Part shown: piece by piece, positions 61,577-64,000 of the stretch
How the letters are laid out: every line of letters starts with the position of its first letter
How positions within the stretch are numbered: the first letter of the stretch is position 1
From: Struthidea cinerea
Taxonomy: Eukaryota; Chordata; Aves; Passeriformes; Corcoracidae
Direction: 5' to 3'
NCBI GenBank assembly: GCA_013397865.1
Contig: VZTI01005237.1
Span: 965,137-1,029,136, forward strand
Length of the DNA stretch: 64,000 nt
Translations under genes and position numbers: made by a program
The notes under the pieces: model-generated
Told to the model about the DNA's origin: nothing
Databases searched by the model: none
What the model saw: the letters and a program-made list of their open reading frames with translations, nothing else

Positions 61577-61609
61577 GAGGGGGGGAAAAAAAGAAAAAGG
61601 GAAAAAGAG
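61577..61609. repeat. 33-nt purine tract with mirror symmetry
   Basis: Uninterrupted A/G from 61577 to 61609. It includes GAAAAAGGGAAAAAG, which reads the same forwards and backwards on one strand, the symmetry associated with triplex-forming DNA. Confidence 0.9.
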
Positions 61610-61739
61610 TTTTACTTAGAATTTGGTTAGTAGGAGTGGGGAAGAGGAGATACATAAACCAAAATCAACACAAAAGTTTTAAACACAAGCCTCCTAATTT
61701 GTGTAATTAGGAACAGAGAAGTTGTGAAGCCCATTATTT

Positions 61740-62110
61740 CACGTGCTCTATGAAGATCTTTGAAGGTCTCAGGATCTTAGTTAACACAGAGCAAGTGGAT
61801 CCATGCCTTTTTCAATAAAATTAGAGTATTTTATTTAGATCTGATCCCACGGATTACAGTGAACTTCTACTCATTTTACAATGAAAATCTAATTATTATA
61901 CTGCTACTGATATAATGCAATAATTAGATTCAGGTCCAGATATACAAGAGAAGTTGTGTTGGTGGAGTGACATTTATGACATTTACTTGAAACACCTGCG
62001 TATATTAAGGACAACTTCACGACTAACTGGCAAGAAGTGACAATTAACAGGCCTTTTTGTCAAAATGACTGTTTTGATATTAAAAAAAATTTCCAATTGA
62101 AGACAAAGAC
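61740..62110. promoter_or_regulatory. AT-rich candidate regulatory element with homeodomain-like inverted repeat
   Basis: There is no long open frame and no known repeat. AATCTAATTATT (61886-61897) and AATAATTAGATT (61919-61930) are exact reverse complements 21 nt apart, so TAATTA-type homeodomain core sites face each other. ATTTAGATCTGAT lies to the left. It could be an enhancer with paired sites or simply a hairpin in AT-rich DNA. Confidence 0.3.
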
Positions 62111-62199
62111 GTGCAAACCTACTCTGCAAGGATTTTCATTAGAACTCTCTTTTTTTTCCTTTTTGGAGGGAGTTTGAGCTCAGTTTCCCTTGATATGAC

Positions 62200-62312
62200 T
62201 TTTTAGACTGCAGTTACTGTTGCTGTACTGTAACTGGGGTTTGACTGCAGTTCTAACAAATAATCATAGATAACAAGTACAAACCCCCCACCTTTTAGAC
62301 TGCAGTCTAAAA
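62200..62312. repeat. Cluster of GACTGCAGT palindromic words
   Basis: A 20-bp perfect palindrome (arm TTTTAGACTG) lies at 62293-62312. Its first 14 bases recur at 62201-62214, and the core GACTGCAGT also occurs at 62243-62251. Between the first two lies a CAGTTAC/GTAACTG inverted repeat (62211-62217 and 62230-62236). No element is recognised. Confidence 0.75.
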
Positions 62313-63609
62313 AATATAACCTCTGCCTGGAGTCTATTTATATGGCAAGCAGCCTCATTTCTTTTCAACATGACACTCCAAAGTGCAGGTATTCAGTTAT
62401 TACTGAAGAGACTCTCAGTGTAGGAGTTCCAGGTTGATTCTCTTGTTTGCTGGATGCTGTGGCTGAGTAGGGATTCTCTGTTCCTCAAGGCCTCAGCTCA
62501 CTGTCTGGGACTATGGGTAACACGGGAGTACAAATACAAAGCTCAGTCTAGCAGCTCCCCTGCTGCAATTATCATAATCCACAGGCAACTCTGTTCTCTT
62601 CTTTGCCTGAGGAGCCTTGGGATCAGATCGTGTTCTGCGTGGTGCTGTGGGATAGGGAGGAGAAGGGGTGCTTTAGCTATTCTGAGGAATCCAAAAGAGC
62701 GTTTAACTACATCAAGCCACATAATTAGAAAAGCTTTTCTGCCTTCTCCTAGCATTTAGAATGCTAAAAATCAGCCTCCAAAGCTGCTTCTTCAACAGAA
62801 GGTAAAGACATGTCCCTTTGGAGGACAGGTCACCTTAAGCTCAGTGCCTGTGTTGGGTGGCGGGTCATCCCCTGGGGACACGTGTCTCCTTCCCCTGATG
62901 CCAGGAGCAGCCCAGCCTGGGGACACTGGCACAGACAGCTCGCCCTCGTTGAGACGGATTCCACCCTCACTGTCAGGTCGTCAGTTTGTTGTTTTTATTA
63001 TGACTTGAATTGACATATTTCATTGCATACGCTCACCCTCTGCCCCACCGTGCGTTCATCACACGCGCCAGCTCTGCTTTTCCAATCTGCTGCTGGATTA
63101 GCCTTTGTTAACAGGAGCACCCCAGTGATACACATGGAGCCGTGCACCTTTTGCTCGTGCGCTGGAGGACACCATTGCCAAGAGGCTCCCAAATAAAAAT
63201 AGTCAGAGCCAGAGCAAGGCCCAAGGACATCCGAAAAGCCAGCTCTGTTCCCAGCTCTGCTCCTGACCCGCAGCGGGGACACGGCCCAGCATCTTCTCGC
63301 TTACCCTGGGTGCCCGCGAATTCTCTCCACTCTTTCTGTCTGGAGTTCAGCAGCTCATCAGCCGTCACCTTGTGCTGTGTGCCTGTGCCTATTACAGGGG
63401 CTGTCATTTTGGTTCAGTCCTTTAGGGAAGAAATCACTCTCAAGCTCCTGTTGGTGACAAAAGTAATGGCATGTGGGGGCAGCTGGCTGGAGGAATGACA
63501 AAATTAGAGTTATTATACCACATCCCCCAGTATTGGGAGAGATTATAGATGCCACACACAGGCTCTTGCAATGGGAAGCTAAGCAAGGGCAGCCAGCAGA
63601 ATCCATTTA
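62313..63609. other. No gene recognised; mildly CpG-enriched in part
   Basis: Around 62830-63320 CpG dinucleotides are somewhat more frequent than elsewhere, with overlapping 94-118-codon frames on both strands, but there is no clear island and no recognisable product. Confidence 0.5.
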
Positions 63610-64000
63610 TGAAGAGTAGGTCATCCTCAGCAAATATGATTAACTCCTTGGAGTGGAGGTGACGATGAGAACTGACGGGGCTGAAGCAGCAGACATAATT
63701 GACTTGGACTTCCACAAGGCTTTTTTTTTCCCTCCATACGATACCGCATAAAAGACTTAGGGTTAATAAGTCTGGCATTGATAGTGAAATTCTCAATTGG
63801 CTACAAAAAAGAATGGCTCAGTAACCGAGGTTAGACAAGTTGGAAAGTGGTGATAAATGGATACAGATGGGGTAACGGTGAGAGGTGAGAAGTGGAGTGC
63901 CTCTGGGAGCAGAGGTGGGGGCTTGTTCATGCATCAGTGACCCACCCGAGAGGGGGATGGAAAGGGAAGTGTGCACTTCGTCAGAAGACACAGCACTGTG
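63610..64000 (+). pseudogene. Decayed CR1-type LINE ORF2, reverse-transcriptase region, runs off the edge
   Basis: The segment around 63685-63722 reads GACATAATTGACTTGGACTT then CCACAAGGCTTT, which translates as DIIDLDFHKAF. This matches the reverse-transcriptase motif around the first catalytic aspartate in CR1-clade LINEs (DLDFxKAF). An ATTGGCT word near 63796 (the NWL position) and a CTTCGTCAGAAGACACA run near 63976 (where CR1 has FADDT) follow in the right order. A T run interrupts the frame after KAF, and further frameshifts and a degraded active-site region make it inactive. The element continues beyond the window, so its 3' end cannot be seen. It could instead belong to a related LINE clade. 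Confidence 0.6.

Noticed and set aside
1..64000. CRISPR arrays, rRNA, tRNA, operons, prophage or plasmid features
   Set aside because: None was seen. The composition, CR1 copies and lack of coding density point to vertebrate nuclear DNA, where these are not expected.

Overview
The window looks like non-coding DNA from a vertebrate nuclear genome, most probably a bird. It is AT-leaning, has no bacterial-type gene packing, and has almost no reading frame longer than about 200 codons. It carries several 5'-truncated CR1 LINE copies whose 3' ends finish in the degenerate ATTCTGTGATTCT-type tail typical of birds and other sauropsids. It also carries weathered MIR/L2-like scraps of the kind shared by amniotes. 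No protein-coding exon, tRNA, rRNA, snRNA, microRNA of known sequence, CRISPR array or prokaryotic feature could be supported. I read it as intergenic or intronic sequence, perhaps in a gene-poor region near a regulated gene; I cannot name the locus or species.

Layout. Positions 469-730 hold a compact CpG island, the only strongly CpG-rich stretch and the best candidate for a promoter or first exon. 3208-3293 is an 86-nt pyrimidine tract with a 52-nt T run. 10-15 kb is AT-rich, with MIR/L2-like remnants, pieces of a palindromic GAAGTCAAT-type repeat and a cleavage/polyadenylation-like site near 14.6 kb. 16.05-17.19 kb has two sense-strand CR1 3' ends of different subfamilies; a third lies at 30.04-30.23 kb, a probable antisense relic at 38.15 kb, and a decayed reverse-transcriptase segment runs off the right edge from about 63.61 kb. 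Simple repeats are at 18.24, 31.61, 46.47, 49.72, 54.52 and 59.39 kb. AT-rich blocks with homeodomain- or POU-like words near 10.2, 19.8, 37.1, 40.4, 52.6 and 61.8 kb are the best candidates for conserved regulatory DNA, but that cannot be shown from one sequence.

The most unusual signals are foldbacks: 22756-22797, 38391-38422, 55986-56007, 56050-56099, 61411-61424, 61886-61930 and a 20-bp perfect palindrome at 62293-62312 with a partial second copy 92 bp upstream. At least one (56050-56099), together with pieces at 12.1, 12.5, 43.1 and 53.0 kb, fits decayed copies of one palindromic interspersed repeat. The others have no assignment. I found no convincing new gene system; the hairpins, the CpG island and the AT-rich blocks are the items worth testing.
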